Positions 1 to 7,998 of a stretch of 50,664 nt of DNA are shown here, in pieces. How positions within the stretch are numbered: position 1 is the first letter of the stretch; every line of letters starts with the position of its first letter. Both the position numbers and the translations under genes were made by a program. The notes below the pieces were generated by a model that made no database searches, was not told the origin of the DNA, and saw only the letters and a list, made by a program, of their open reading frames with translations. Source of the stretch: Candidatus Rubneribacter avistercoris (GTDB lineage Bacteria > Actinomycetota > Coriobacteriia > Coriobacteriales > Eggerthellaceae). The DNA lies in contig DXCU01000094.1 in the NCBI GenBank assembly GCA_019115845.1, positions 1-50,664 of the forward strand, read 5' to 3'.

Positions 1-482
1 AGCAGCGCATCGCCATCGCGCGCGCCATCTTGAAGGGCGCGCCCATCGTGATATTGGACGAGGCGACGGCTTACGCCGACCCCGAGAACGAGGCGCTGGT
101 GGAGCGCGCCATCAGCAAGCTGGTGGCCGGCAAGACGCTCGTCACCATCGCGCACCGCCTGTCCACCGTGCGTGGGGCCGATCAGATCCTCGTCATGGAC
201 GCCGGGCGCGTCGTCGGCCGCGGCACGCACGAAGAGCTGCTTGAAGGCTGCGAGGTGTACGCCCGCATGTGGAGCCGCTACGCGGACGCGCTTTCTTCGG
301 AGGCCCCCGCATCGAGCGCGGCGCGGGAGGCGAGCGGCGCGCATGGCGCTCGCGCGACGCAAGAGGGGCGCGCGGCGCAAGGGGAAAGGCATGCGGCGCA
401 AGAGGGCGAAACGCGGGTGGCGCAGGGGGACGAAACGCGGGTGGATTCGAGCTCTTCCGCAGGCGAAAGGAAGGTGAGGTAG
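1..482 (+). CDS. ABC half-transporter (pair 1, A-type), C-terminal fragment
   Basis: Only the end of the nucleotide-binding domain is inside the window; the gene begins upstream and is open from base 3. The fragment starts inside the signature region ([10 protein letters not shown]), continues with Walker B and the catalytic glutamate ([16 protein letters not shown]) and the H-loop (IAHRLSTV). It ends in a roughly 60-residue Ala/Arg/Glu-rich tail after the ATPase fold. The tail is low-complexity and has no recognised domain. The stop codon lies two bases before the ATG of the next half-transporter, so the two are surely co-transcribed and probably form a heterodimer. The [10 protein letters not shown] form of the D-loop is shared by the first gene of every pair in this window. 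Substrate and direction cannot be deduced. Confidence 0.93.
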   Translation, partial: QRIAIARAILKGAPIVILDEATAYADPENEALVERAISKLVAGKTLVTIAHRLSTVRGADQILVMDAGRVVGRGTHEELLEGCEVYARMWSRYADALSSEAPASSAAREASGAHGARATQEGRAAQGERHAAQEGETRVAQGDETRVDSSSSAGERKVR

Positions 483-484
483 GT

Positions 485-2230
485 ATGTTCGCGCTTGTCA
501 AGCGGGTGCTCGATTTGGCCGCCAGCTTTTCGCCGGCGGCGCGGCGCAGCCTGATCGTGGGCATGGTGTGCAACGTCCTGAAGGCGTTCTTCATGGCGGG
601 GATGCTGGGCGCGGTGTTCTGGGCGCTGGAGAATCGCGACCGCTTGGACGGCGTCGTGGCGCTGCAATGCCTCGGCATCCTGCTCGTCAGCGTGGCGGGG
701 CAGTACGTGTTCCAGTACCTTGTGGACATCAAGATGGATGCGCAGGGCTTCGACATCTTCCGCGACCTGCGGCTTCGCGTGGGCGACCGCCTGAAGGGCG
801 CGCCGATGGGCTACTTCTCCGAGCAGCGCCTGTCGGCCATCACCACCACGCTCACCACCACGGTGCATCAGCTGGAGGAGTTCATGACCATCTGCCTGAC
901 GGGCCTTTCGGGCGGCGTGGCGATGGCGGTGATCATGAGCGCGTTCTTCCTGTTCGTGGCGTGGCCGGTGGCCGCCATCACGTTCGCGGGCATCGCGGTG
1001 GGGCTGTACGTGCTGAACGTGCTGCGCCGTCGCGCCACGAGCGTGACGCGCGAGGTGACCGCCGCGCAGGAGGCCATGAGCGACAAGGTGATCGAGTACG
1101 CCCGCGGCATGGCCGTGCTGCGCACGTTCAGCACGCCCGACGAGGCGTTGGCGGCCGCGAAAGCGTCCTTCGAGCAGAAGCGCCAGGCCGACTACCGGCA
1201 GGAGGCCGCGGCTCAGGGCGTCCTCAAGCTGTACGCGCTCGTGTTCAACGTGGCCAGCTGTGCGGTGCTGTTCGCCGCGTGCGCGCTGTACCTGAACGGC
1301 GCGCTGCCGCTGTCGTGGGCGCTCACGCTGCTGGTGGCGGCGTTCATGATCTACGGCGAGCTCATCCACGCCAACGACGCGGCGTTTCTCACGAAGAAGA
1401 TCGAAGGCGAGCTGGACCGCGTGGACGAGGTGTGCGCCATCCCGAAGCAGGATACGACAGACGCGCCGCTTGAGCCGCGCGGCTTCGACGTGGAGCTGGA
1501 CGGCGTGAGCTTCGCCTACGACGCGGACCGGCGGGTCATCGACGACGTGTCGCTGCGCATCCCCGAGGGCTCCACCTGCGCCATCGTAGGGCCGTCCGGC
1601 TCGGGCAAGACGACGCTCGTGAACCTGATCGCACGCTTTTGGGACGTGGACGCCGGCGCGGTGCGCGTGGGCGGGACCGACGTGCGCGAGGGCACGGCGG
1701 AGAGTTTGCTTGCGAACGTGTCGATGGTGTTTCAGAACGTGTATTTGTTCAACGACACCGTGGAGAACAACATCAAGTTCGGCGTGCCGGACGCCACGCA
1801 CGAGCAGGTGGTTCAGGCGGCGAAGCGGGCGCGGTGCCATGAGTTCATCAGCGCGCTGCCGCAGGGCTACGACACGGTGCTGGAGGAGGGCGGCGCGTCG
1901 CTTTCGGGCGGCGAGCGCCAGCGCGTGAGCATCGCGCGCGCCATCATGAAAGACGCGCCCATCGTCATCTTGGACGAGGCCACCAGCTCGGTGGACCCGG
2001 AGAACGAGCACGAGCTGATGGCGGCCATCGCCGAGCTGACGCGCGGCAAGACGCTCGTCGCCATCGCGCACCGGCTGAACACGGTGGCCGATGCCGACCA
2101 GATCATCGTGGTGGACGAGGGCCGCATCGTGCAGCGCGGGACGCACGAGGAGCTGATGCGCGATGCGGGGATCTACCGCGACTTCGTGAGCCTGCGCCGC
2201 GAGGCCGCCGGTTGGCGGCTCGCGAGGTAG
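485..2230 (+). CDS. ABC half-transporter (pair 1, B-type): fused membrane domain and ATPase
   Basis: A 581-residue exporter-fold half-transporter. The first 310 residues or so carry about six membrane helices and the coupling-helix region. The ATPase domain follows, with Walker A GPSGSGKTT, Q-loop MVFQNVYLFNDTVENN, signature LSGGERQRVS, Walker B with catalytic Glu (VILDEATSSVDPENE) and H-loop AHRLNTV. The reading frame is open far upstream, but the ATG at 485 follows the GGAAGGTGAGG ribosome site and the previous stop directly, so it is taken as the start. It should dimerise with the preceding product. Such heterodimers include drug exporters and also siderophore importers (YbtPQ, IrtAB); sequence alone does not separate them. 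It is closest in style to the B-type genes at 15234 and 35312. Confidence 0.94.
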   Translation: MFALVKRVLDLAASFSPAARRSLIVGMVCNVLKAFFMAGMLGAVFWALENRDRLDGVVALQCLGILLVSVAGQYVFQYLVDIKMDAQGFDIFRDLRLRVGDRLKGAPMGYFSEQRLSAITTTLTTTVHQLEEFMTICLTGLSGGVAMAVIMSAFFLFVAWPVAAITFAGIAVGLYVLNVLRRRATSVTREVTAAQEAMSDKVIEYARGMAVLRTFSTPDEALAAAKASFEQKRQADYRQEAAAQGVLKLYALVFNVASCAVLFAACALYLNGALPLSWALTLLVAAFMIYGELIHANDAAFLTKKIEGELDRVDEVCAIPKQDTTDAPLEPRGFDVELDGVSFAYDADRRVIDDVSLRIPEGSTCAIVGPSGSGKTTLVNLIARFWDVDAGAVRVGGTDVREGTAESLLANVSMVFQNVYLFNDTVENNIKFGVPDATHEQVVQAAKRARCHEFISALPQGYDTVLEEGGASLSGGERQRVSIARAIMKDAPIVILDEATSSVDPENEHELMAAIAELTRGKTLVAIAHRLNTVADADQIIVVDEGRIVQRGTHEELMRDAGIYRDFVSLRREAAGWRLAR

Positions 2231-2462
2231 CGCCCGCGCCCGGCCGACAAAAGGGAGGTGCGCCGCATTCCTCTCGCGCGGTTCCTCGACGTGTGCGCCT
2301 GACGGCGGCCGGGGCGGGCCTCGGGCGGGAACGGCAGTCGTTGCCTGAGGCTTCGTGACGAATCCTGATGCGTCGGATCGGCAGGCGGCAGGCGGTTCGG
2401 CGGTTCGACGGTCGGCAGTGCGGCAGCAAGGGCTGTGCGCTTGCTGCATTCGGCGTGAAAGG

Positions 2463-2491
2463 TTGTCGAAAGTCTTTCGTCGTATTACAAT
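2463..2491 (+). promoter_or_regulatory. Sigma70-type promoter of the toxin-antitoxin operon
   Basis: TTGTCG (2463-2468) and TACAAT (2486-2491) are separated by 17 bp and lie 35 bp before the antitoxin start. No other feature was seen in the 296-bp gap after the ABC gene. The promoter makes the TA pair an independent unit. Confidence 0.6.
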
Positions 2492-2526
2492 GGATGACAA
2501 TAGGAGACTTTTGGAAGGAGGACGCT

Positions 2527-2817
2527 ATGGCCACCGCGCTTGTGAACGCGCCGCTCAGCACGAAGGTGACCGCGAGCGAGAAGGACCGCTTCGTCGAGAT
2601 CTGCGAGCGCATCGGCACCACGCCTGCCAACGCGATGCGCATGTTCGTGTCGGCCTTCAACCGCCGGGGCGGCTTCCCCTTCGACCCCGCGAACCCCTAC
2701 GGTTTCAACGAGGAGACGCTTGCCGCTATGGACGACGCCCTGAACGGCCGCAACCTCATCGGGCCGTTCGACAGCGTTGAGGCCATGATGGCCTCGCTTG
2801 ATGACGACGAGGAATGA
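2527..2817 (+). CDS. relB: RelB/DinJ-family antitoxin
   Basis: A 96-residue protein with the ribbon-helix-helix start typical of RelB/DinJ antitoxins (a short beta strand around STKVTASEKDRF, then helices containing TTPANAMRMFVSAF). An acidic C-terminal tail follows that would wrap the toxin. The ATG at 2527 is preceded by GGAAGGAGG and by a good promoter, so the longer open frame is not used. Its stop lies 7 bp before the toxin ATG. RelB-type antitoxins neutralise the toxin and repress their own promoter as a complex. The family call is strong; RelB and DinJ names are used interchangeably for such proteins. Confidence 0.9.
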   Translation: MATALVNAPLSTKVTASEKDRFVEICERIGTTPANAMRMFVSAFNRRGGFPFDPANPYGFNEETLAAMDDALNGRNLIGPFDSVEAMMASLDDDEE

Positions 2818-2824
2818 GCGCGGA

Positions 2825-3100
2825 ATGAAGATCCTCTACACCTCGAAGTTCAAGAAGGACTACAAGCGCATGAAGCGCCAAGGCCGCGTTGTGGCGAAGC
2901 TCACTGCGACGTTGAATATGCTGGCGGCCGGCGACCCTCTGCCCGCGCGTCTGCGCGACCACGAGCTGGCGGGGGACTACCTTGGGCATCGGGAGTGCCA
3001 CGTCGCCCCCGACTGGCTGCTCATCTACCGCATCGACCGGGATAGGCTCATCCTCACCGTCGTCCGCACCGGCTCGCACAGCGAGCTGTTCGGCAAATAG
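2825..3100 (+). CDS. yafQ: YafQ-family mRNA interferase toxin
   Basis: A 91-residue RelE-superfamily toxin that would cleave mRNA on the ribosome. The YafQ catalytic set is all present: His46 (RDHEL), His59 and Asp63 in CHVAPDW, and His85 in RTGSHSELFG. The N-terminal MKILYTSKFKKDYKRMKRQG is the usual basic RelE start. An in-frame ATG at 2798 would overlap the antitoxin end. The ATG at 2825 is chosen because the YafQ fold begins there, just after the antitoxin stop. With the upstream RelB-type gene it is a complete, apparently functional type II TA module. It lies next to transporter operons and is not inside any visible mobile element. Confidence 0.92.
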   Translation: MKILYTSKFKKDYKRMKRQGRVVAKLTATLNMLAAGDPLPARLRDHELAGDYLGHRECHVAPDWLLIYRIDRDRLILTVVRTGSHSELFGK

Positions 3101-3108
3101 CATCTTCC

Positions 3109-3133
3109 AAGATGCACTATCGCAGTGCATCTT
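3109..3133. terminator. 10-bp perfect hairpin after the toxin gene
   Basis: AAGATGCACT (3109-3118) is the exact reverse complement of AGTGCATCTT (3124-3133), with a 5-nt loop. It starts 8 bp after the toxin stop, between convergent genes, and may end transcription. There is no U-run on either strand, so this is a weak terminator call. Confidence 0.45.
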
Positions 3134-3165
3134 GCGACGAAAAATGCGCCCTTACGGTGCATGAA

Positions 3166-3203
3166 GGTGACGGCACATGGTGCGGATGCCATGTGCCGTC
3201 ACC
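3166..3203. repeat. 15-bp perfect inverted repeat between convergent genes
   Basis: GGTGACGGCACATGG (3166-3180) pairs perfectly with 3189-3203 around an 8-nt loop. It lies between the yafQ and feoB ends. It could be a bidirectional terminator or an extragenic palindromic repeat; another inverted repeat starting GTGACAG occurs at 31733-31822. Confidence 0.5.
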
Positions 3204-3253
3204 GTGCGTCGTCGCTTTCGTCCGCGTCGCGCATCCTCTGCGTTTTGCACGCG

Positions 3254-5470
3254 TTAGAAGAACAGCGAGGCTGCGTGGAGCACTATGCAGCCCAGGATGA
3301 GCGAGCTGGCTATGTAGAACGTGGCGGTGATGACCGTCCACTTGGTGGAATGCACCTCGCCCCAGGTGGCCGACACGCTGGCGGCGCAGGGCATGTTGAA
3401 CGTAAACGCGAAGATGAACGCCAGCGCCTCGGGCGCCGAGATGGCCTGCGCCATGATCTCTCCGATGTTGCCGGCCACGGCCACGCCGCCCGTCACGGCG
3501 GTGACGACGGCCACGTTGGGCGTGGCTCCACCCGCGAACAGGCCCGACAGCACGCCGAGCGCCGACTCCTTCAGCACGAGCGCGCACAGCCATGCGGTGA
3601 ACGTCTGCCAGCCCATGCCGAAGAATTGCGTGATCGGCTCGATGGCGGTGCCGATTGCGTACAGCGCCGAGCCCTCCACGCTGCCGGTGCTTGTATAGGT
3701 GAGCGCCCAGATGGCGAACGCGAAGATGGCCACCACGCGGATGGCGCGCACGAACATCTGGCGGCTTTTGAGGGCCGCGCCATGCAAAACGTTCCCCAGG
3801 CGCGGCCGGTGGTAGGGCGGCAGCTCCATCACCAGCCCGGCGCGCTCGCCCTCCTTCACCAAGCGCGGCCCGAACAGGCGGCCGACCGCCCACATGAGCA
3901 GGACGCACACGCAGAAGATGCCCACGATGACCAGCGGCGCGCCCATGCCGAAGAACGCCACGGCCAGCACTGGCACCACGCCCCACGTGGAGCCGCAGGG
4001 GATGGCCCACGCCATCATGACGGTGAGCATGCGCTGGCCCCACGAGTCGATCACGCGCGAGCCCGACACGCCGCCCATCGTGCAGCCGAAGCACATGAGG
4101 AAGGGCATGAGCGACTTGCCCTGCAGCCCGAAGCGCGACATGGCATGGTCGAACACGTAGCTGATGCGCGCCATATAGCCCGATTCCTCGTACAGCCCGA
4201 ATACGAGGTTGATGCCGAACACGTAGCCCACCATCATGGTGCCGAAGCACAGGCTGTTGCACACCACGCCCGAAAGAAAGCTGCCCACCACATCGGGGAC
4301 GCCTGCGCCCGAGAGCGCGAAGGCGGCTTCCTGCCCGATGGAGGAGATCATCCCGCCCACCATCATGATGGGTATCGCCGGCACGAACGCCAGCACGAAT
4401 CCGAGGAGGATCATGCCGACGGCGAGGGGTTTGGAGAGGCGCGAGCCCGTGGCGAGCCGGTCTAAGCGCGAGAGCGGCGATGCGGCTTTCGCCCTGCCGG
4501 CGCTTGCGGTGGAGGCTGCCTCGTGCGAGCCCGCAGCCGGGACGGCGTTTGCCTCGCGCCCGCACGCGGCCTCTCCTTCGCGCTCCACCGCGCCCGCGAT
4601 CAGCTGCTCCACCCATGCGAAGCGCGCCGCGCCCGCGTTCTGGATGCCGTCCTTCACGCCGCGCAGCGCCTTGTCGAGGGCGGCGTTCGCGGCGGCATCG
4701 ACGTGCTGTTGCACCAGCTCGCGCGCTGGACCGTCGCCCTCGATGAGCTTCGCCGCCAGCCAGAAGCGGCTGTGCGGCCCGATGCCCTCCTCCGGCAGCT
4801 GGGCCGCCACGGCGTCCCACGTGCTGCCGAAGCGCTGCGCCATGTTATGCTCGAGGGCGGCGGGGTCGATGACGGCCCGCTTATCGCATGCGCGCTCCAG
4901 CGCTTGGTAGAGCGCGTCGTAGCGCGTGCGGTCGGCGGCCACGAGCGGCACCACGGGCACGCCCAGCCGCCGCTCGATGGTCGCCGCGCCGATGCGCTTG
5001 CCCTGCCCCTCGGCCACGTCCATGAGGTTCAGCACCAGCACGGCCGGGCAGGAGATGCCGGCGAAGTCGGCCAGCATGTACAGGCTGCGCTCCAGCTGGG
5101 AGGCGTCGGCCAGCACCAGCACCGCGTCGAGGCCGCCCTGCGCGAGGAAATCGCGCGTCACCTCCTCTTCCGGCGACATCGCCGACAGCGCGTAGGAGCC
5201 GGGCAGGTCCACCACCTCGTAGGCGCGCCCGCCGTGCTGGAAGGTGCCCGTCTTGCGCTCCACCGTCTTGCCGGGCCAGTTGCCCACGTGCTGCCGCGCG
5301 CCGGTGAGGCCGTTGAACAGCGTTGACTTGCCGGAATTGGGCTGGCCCAGCAGGGCGATGCGCCGCGTGCCCGGCGTGCGCGCTGCGGAAGCGCCGCCCG
5401 TCGCGGCCCCCGCGCCCGCCGCGCCGCTGGCTGCGCCCGCCGCGCACCCATCGCACTGATCGCAGCTCAT
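3254..5470 (-). CDS. feoB: Ferrous iron transporter FeoB
   Basis: A 738-residue FeoB. The N-terminal GTPase domain has G1 GQPNSGKST (residues 42-50), the VGNWPGKTVERK switch region, G3 DLPGSYALS (88 onward) and G4 NLMD. Then comes the helical guanine-dissociation domain and a C-terminal Gate-rich membrane region of about eight helices (VCNSLCFGTMMVGY, MCFGCTMGGV and CAASVSATWGE segments). An unusual CDQCDGC motif opens the protein before an Ala/Gly-rich linker. The frame is open further upstream, but ATG 5470 is chosen because it overlaps the feoA stop in ATGA form. It should import Fe(II) across the cytoplasmic membrane. The membrane part ends in a short hydrophobic tail with no FeoC domain. 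Confidence 0.95.
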   Translation of the reverse strand: MSCDQCDGCAAGAASGAAGAGAATGGASAARTPGTRRIALLGQPNSGKSTLFNGLTGARQHVGNWPGKTVERKTGTFQHGGRAYEVVDLPGSYALSAMSPEEEVTRDFLAQGGLDAVLVLADASQLERSLYMLADFAGISCPAVLVLNLMDVAEGQGKRIGAATIERRLGVPVVPLVAADRTRYDALYQALERACDKRAVIDPAALEHNMAQRFGSTWDAVAAQLPEEGIGPHSRFWLAAKLIEGDGPARELVQQHVDAAANAALDKALRGVKDGIQNAGAARFAWVEQLIAGAVEREGEAACGREANAVPAAGSHEAASTASAGRAKAASPLSRLDRLATGSRLSKPLAVGMILLGFVLAFVPAIPIMMVGGMISSIGQEAAFALSGAGVPDVVGSFLSGVVCNSLCFGTMMVGYVFGINLVFGLYEESGYMARISYVFDHAMSRFGLQGKSLMPFLMCFGCTMGGVSGSRVIDSWGQRMLTVMMAWAIPCGSTWGVVPVLAVAFFGMGAPLVIVGIFCVCVLLMWAVGRLFGPRLVKEGERAGLVMELPPYHRPRLGNVLHGAALKSRQMFVRAIRVVAIFAFAIWALTYTSTGSVEGSALYAIGTAIEPITQFFGMGWQTFTAWLCALVLKESALGVLSGLFAGGATPNVAVVTAVTGGVAVAGNIGEIMAQAISAPEALAFIFAFTFNMPCAASVSATWGEVHSTKWTVITATFYIASSLILGCIVLHAASLFF

Positions 5471-5694
5471 AGCGCCTCCTCCACGCGGATGCTCTCGCAG
5501 TCGCCGCGGTCGATGGCGATGGCGCTGTCGCGGCATCGCACCAGCACCGGGCGCTTCCGCCGGTTCTGCAGCACGTCCAGCACGCAGCCCGGCGTGAGCC
5601 CGATGGCGGTCACGCGCCCCAGGAAGCGCGCCGTGCCCGCAGTGGCCGCAATGCGCACGCGCGCGCCCTCCGGGGCGTCGCTCAACTTCATCAT
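5467..5694 (-). CDS. feoA: Ferrous iron transport protein FeoA
   Basis: A 75-residue SH3-like FeoA protein that binds the cytoplasmic side of FeoB and is needed for Fe(II) uptake. The typical pattern is visible: KLSDAPEGARVRI at the start, GRVTAIGLTPGCVLDVLQ in the middle and RCRDSAIAIDRGDCESIRV at the end. Two ATGs (5694 and 5691) follow a GGAAGGA ribosome site; 5694 is taken. The longer open frame back to 5802 encodes an Arg-rich stretch unlike FeoA. It overlaps feoB by four bases, so the two are translationally coupled. A DtxR-box-like site lies about 130 bp upstream. Confidence 0.92.
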   Translation of the reverse strand: MMKLSDAPEGARVRIAATAGTARFLGRVTAIGLTPGCVLDVLQNRRKRPVLVRCRDSAIAIDRGDCESIRVEEAL

Positions 5695-5821
5695 AGGGGG
5701 TCCTTCCTCTCTCGGTTCGCCGCTGCGCCAAGCGGCCTCGCGGCGGGCGCAACGCGTTTCATGGTAGGCGCTGCGCGCGTGGGGCTTCAACTCCGTTTGC
5801 ACGCTTTAACTCCATATCGCA

Positions 5822-5840
5822 GCAAGTTAGCCTTATCGAA
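5822..5840. promoter_or_regulatory. Candidate DtxR/IdeR-type iron box before feoAB
   Basis: The 19 bases agree with the actinobacterial iron box TWAGGTWAGSCTWACCTWA at about 13 positions, centred on GTTAGCCTTA. Read on the minus strand it contains TAAGGCTAACT, the same 11-mer found before the second feo operon at 37125. It lies between the divergent feoA and AraC genes, so it may serve either. Confidence 0.5.
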
Positions 5841-5861
5841 TTAAAAGGTCTCCTAGGCGGT

Positions 5862-5867
5862 TATAAT
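5862..5867 (+). promoter_or_regulatory. Consensus -10 box before the AraC gene
   Basis: TATAAT stands 25 bp before the AraC start codon. The only -35 candidate is TTAAAA (5841-5846) at a short 15-bp spacing. An AAAGGAG ribosome site follows at 5878. Confidence 0.5.
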
Positions 5868-5891
5868 GCGGAAAGAGAAAGGAGATGAGGT

Positions 5892-6887
5892 ATGCGTGGG
5901 CCTTTTTCGCTCGAAAAGATTCATCTATCGACAGGCATGCATGTCTCGTTCGACGGGCGGTGCTACGAGCTTTTGCTCGACGAGCCGTTGGGGCGCGGCA
6001 CCATGCGCACGTTCGTCGTGTCGCCGTGGTTTCTGGCGAGCACGGTGGACTTCGAGGTGGAGCGGTGCCCGAACCTGCTGCCGCCGCAGGACGGGGACGC
6101 GGGTCGCCTTTTGGACGACACGTGGTTCTCGATGAACTTCTGCATGGAGGGCCGCTGCGAGGTGCTGGTGCCGTCCGAGGGCTTCGCCGTGGTGGGGGCG
6201 GGCGATTTCTGCGTGGGGCATGCGCGCACGCAGCCGGACGAGTTCCGGTACCCGTCGGGGCGCTATCGGGGCGTGGAGCTGTTCGTGAGCACGCGCGTGC
6301 TGCGGGACCCCTCCTTCGCGGCGTTGGCAGAGACGGGGATTCCGCTGGATGCGTGGGTGGGCGGGCCGGATACGACGGTGGTGTTCTCGGGGGATTGGGC
6401 GCTGAACGACGCGATGGGGCGCATCGGCGCCGCTGCAGAGCGTTTGGACGCCGCGCGCTGCAAGATCGGCCTCATGGGACTTCTGTCCGACCTGTTCACG
6501 CGGGATTTCTCCGCAGCGCGCCCACCGACGTTCCTCACGCCGGCGCAGATGGGCATGGTGTGCGCCGTGCGCGACGAGGTGGAGCGCGCGCCCGCCGAGC
6601 CCCACGACGTGCGTGCCCTCGCCCGCCGCTTCGGCGTGGGGGCGGCCACGTTGAACGGGTATTTCCGCAGCGTGCAGGGCATGTCGGTGGCCGCTTTCGT
6701 GCGTGATCGCCGCATGCGCCTTGCCGCCGACCTCCTGGCCTCCACCTGCTTGAACGTGGCCGAGGTGGCCCTGCGCGCGGGCTACTCGAATCCCAGCAAG
6801 TTCGCCGAGGCGTTCAAGCGCCTCCAGGGCGTCGCTCCGTCGGAGTACCGACGGTCTCGGACGATTCCCCCTCGGGGAATCGCGTAG
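5892..6887 (+). CDS. AraC-family transcriptional regulator
   Basis: A 331-residue regulator. The N-terminal two thirds form an effector-sensing part of unknown ligand. The C-terminal 100 residues hold the paired AraC helix-turn-helix motifs: DVRALARRFGVGAATLNGYF (about 236-255) and NVAEVALRAGYSNPSKFAEAF (about 285-305), followed by GVAPSEYRR. The start follows AAAGGAGATGAGGT and a TATAAT. It stands head-to-head with feoA and tail-to-tail with the TetR gene, overlapping that gene's end by 74 bp. AraC regulators of this layout often control siderophore or metal uptake (YbtA, PchR). Here that is only suggested by the neighbours. Confidence 0.9.
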   Translation: MRGPFSLEKIHLSTGMHVSFDGRCYELLLDEPLGRGTMRTFVVSPWFLASTVDFEVERCPNLLPPQDGDAGRLLDDTWFSMNFCMEGRCEVLVPSEGFAVVGAGDFCVGHARTQPDEFRYPSGRYRGVELFVSTRVLRDPSFAALAETGIPLDAWVGGPDTTVVFSGDWALNDAMGRIGAAAERLDAARCKIGLMGLLSDLFTRDFSAARPPTFLTPAQMGMVCAVRDEVERAPAEPHDVRALARRFGVGAATLNGYFRSVQGMSVAAFVRDRRMRLAADLLASTCLNVAEVALRAGYSNPSKFAEAFKRLQGVAPSEYRRSRTIPPRGIA

Positions 6888-7479
6888 CGCGCTCGGCGTC
6901 GAAGAGGGCGCGCGCCATGGCGTCGATGATGATGCCGACCGTGGCGTCGAGCGCGTCGGCGTGCACGTTCTCTTCGTTGAGGTAGAGCATGGCGATGGCC
7001 TTCTGAAGGTTCGCGAACGTTCGCCAGTCCGCATGCGGGCTTACGCCGTCAAGCTTCGAGAGGATCCATTCGGACGTCTCTCGGTCGACATCGGGGCTGA
7101 AGGAGCGCTCGCGGGGCCATTTCTCGCTCAGATAGCGCCAGCCGTCGACGCCGACGGCACGGTACAGCTCGGCACCGTCGCGCCACATGCGCGAAAGCCA
7201 GCTCTCGAAAGCCGCGCGGTCGATCTTCCCGCCGGCTCGGTCGGCCAGCTCTTCGAGCTCCGTTGCGACGCGCGTGCGCCCTTTGACCACGATCTGGTAG
7301 ACGAACTCCTCTTTGGAGGGGAAGAAGCTGTAGAACGTCCCCTTCGCGATGCCCGCGCGGCTCGTCACCTCGTCGATGGTGAGCCGGCGCAGACCGCGCT
7401 CCCTCATGAGGTCGAACCCCGCCGCAAGCAGGCTCTGGCGTATCTCCGCGCGGCGGGCTTCGTTGAATATCGCGGGCAT
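6814..7479 (-). CDS. TetR-family repressor
   Basis: A 221-residue TetR regulator. The N-terminal DNA-binding domain is clear: RLTIDEVTSRAGIAKGTFYSFFPSKEEF spans the helix-turn-helix at about residues 32-59. The rest is a helical ligand-binding domain without recognisable specificity. The ATG at 7479 has an AAGGAGG site. It is transcribed away from ABC pair 2 across a 519-bp gap holding two 26-bp operator-like repeats just before that pair, so it is the likely repressor of 7999-11827. Its 3' end overlaps the convergent AraC gene. Confidence 0.9.
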   Translation of the reverse strand: MPAIFNEARRAEIRQSLLAAGFDLMRERGLRRLTIDEVTSRAGIAKGTFYSFFPSKEEFVYQIVVKGRTRVATELEELADRAGGKIDRAAFESWLSRMWRDGAELYRAVGVDGWRYLSEKWPRERSFSPDVDRETSEWILSKLDGVSPHADWRTFANLQKAIAMLYLNEENVHADALDATVGIIIDAMARALFDAERATRFPEGESSETVGTPTERRPGGA

Positions 7480-7547
7480 GGCGTCCTCCTTGTCGTCGGG
7501 TGCGCATCACGGCGGGCGGGGTGTCGTCCGACCGCGCGAGGCGCGCC

Positions 7548-7620
7548 GCGCGCCGTCTGCGGGTGCGCGCTCCGCGTTGTGCGCAGGTCGCGCGCCGTCC
7601 CGCGTCCGCAGACGGCGCGC
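7548..7620. repeat. 15-bp inverted repeat in the TetR/ABC intergenic region
   Basis: GCGCGCCGTCTGCGG (7548-7562) is matched in reverse complement at 7606-7620 around a 43-bp GC-rich centre. No coding potential was found between 7480 and 7998 beyond low-complexity frames. The role of the repeat is unknown. Confidence 0.45.
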
Positions 7621-7812
7621 CGCGCCGCATGCCGCTTGCGGGTGCATCCTGTTCGTCGTTCACGGGTCGAGCGCCGCGCCGCGCACGATACTCGGCGCGC
7701 CGGCTCTCGCCTCGCGGTCGCGCTGCGCCGCCTCCGGCCACGCGATGGGCCGCATGATCGGAGGCGCGATGGGCGAGCGAAGCCGTTTTTCTCGGTTCGG
7801 CGCCTTCGAGTC

Positions 7813-7842
7813 AAACAGATGTTTCATGTGAAACATCTGTTT
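7813..7842. promoter_or_regulatory. 30-bp near-perfect palindrome with parS-like core
   Basis: AAACAGATGTTTCA (7813-7826), a TG centre, then its exact reverse complement (7829-7842). The central 16 bases, TGTTTCATGTGAAACA (7820-7835), differ at one position from the ParB-binding parS consensus TGTTTCACGTGAAACA. It may be a centromere site or a regulator operator; the surrounding genes are not replication genes. Confidence 0.55.
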
Positions 7843-7889
7843 CTGCACGGTTGGCGGCATCTGACGTCCTCCGTGCCATCGTAACCTAT

Positions 7890-7915
7890 ATGACCGAAAG
7901 TTGAAAGATGGTCAT
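7890..7915. promoter_or_regulatory. TetR operator copy 1
   Basis: ATGACC (7890-7895) and GGTCAT (7910-7915) form an inverted repeat within a 26-bp unit. The unit recurs 64 bp downstream with identical arm spacing and 19 of 26 matching bases. Confidence 0.6.
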
Positions 7916-7953
7916 TTTCCCGTTGCCTTGCAAGTTATCGTATGCTAACTTAA

Positions 7954-7979
7954 ATGACTGAAACTAAGAAATTGGTCAT
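7954..7979. promoter_or_regulatory. TetR operator copy 2, overlapping the ABC pair 2 promoter region
   Basis: ATGAC (7954-7958) and GTCAT (7975-7979) lie within longer 9-bp arms TTAAATGAC and GTCATTTAA (7950-7983). The site ends 15 bp before the ABC start codon, so a bound repressor would block initiation or early elongation. Confidence 0.6.
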
Positions 7980-7998
7980 TTAAGGAAGGGAGCGGAGC

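Noticed and set aside
278..2500. A 740-codon minus-strand open frame opposite ABC pair 1
   Set aside because: It is a shadow of the ABC gene, with no motif and no ribosome site.
5467..5802. Longer FeoA start at 5802
   Set aside because: The extra residues are Arg-rich and unlike FeoA; ATG 5694 has a good ribosome site.
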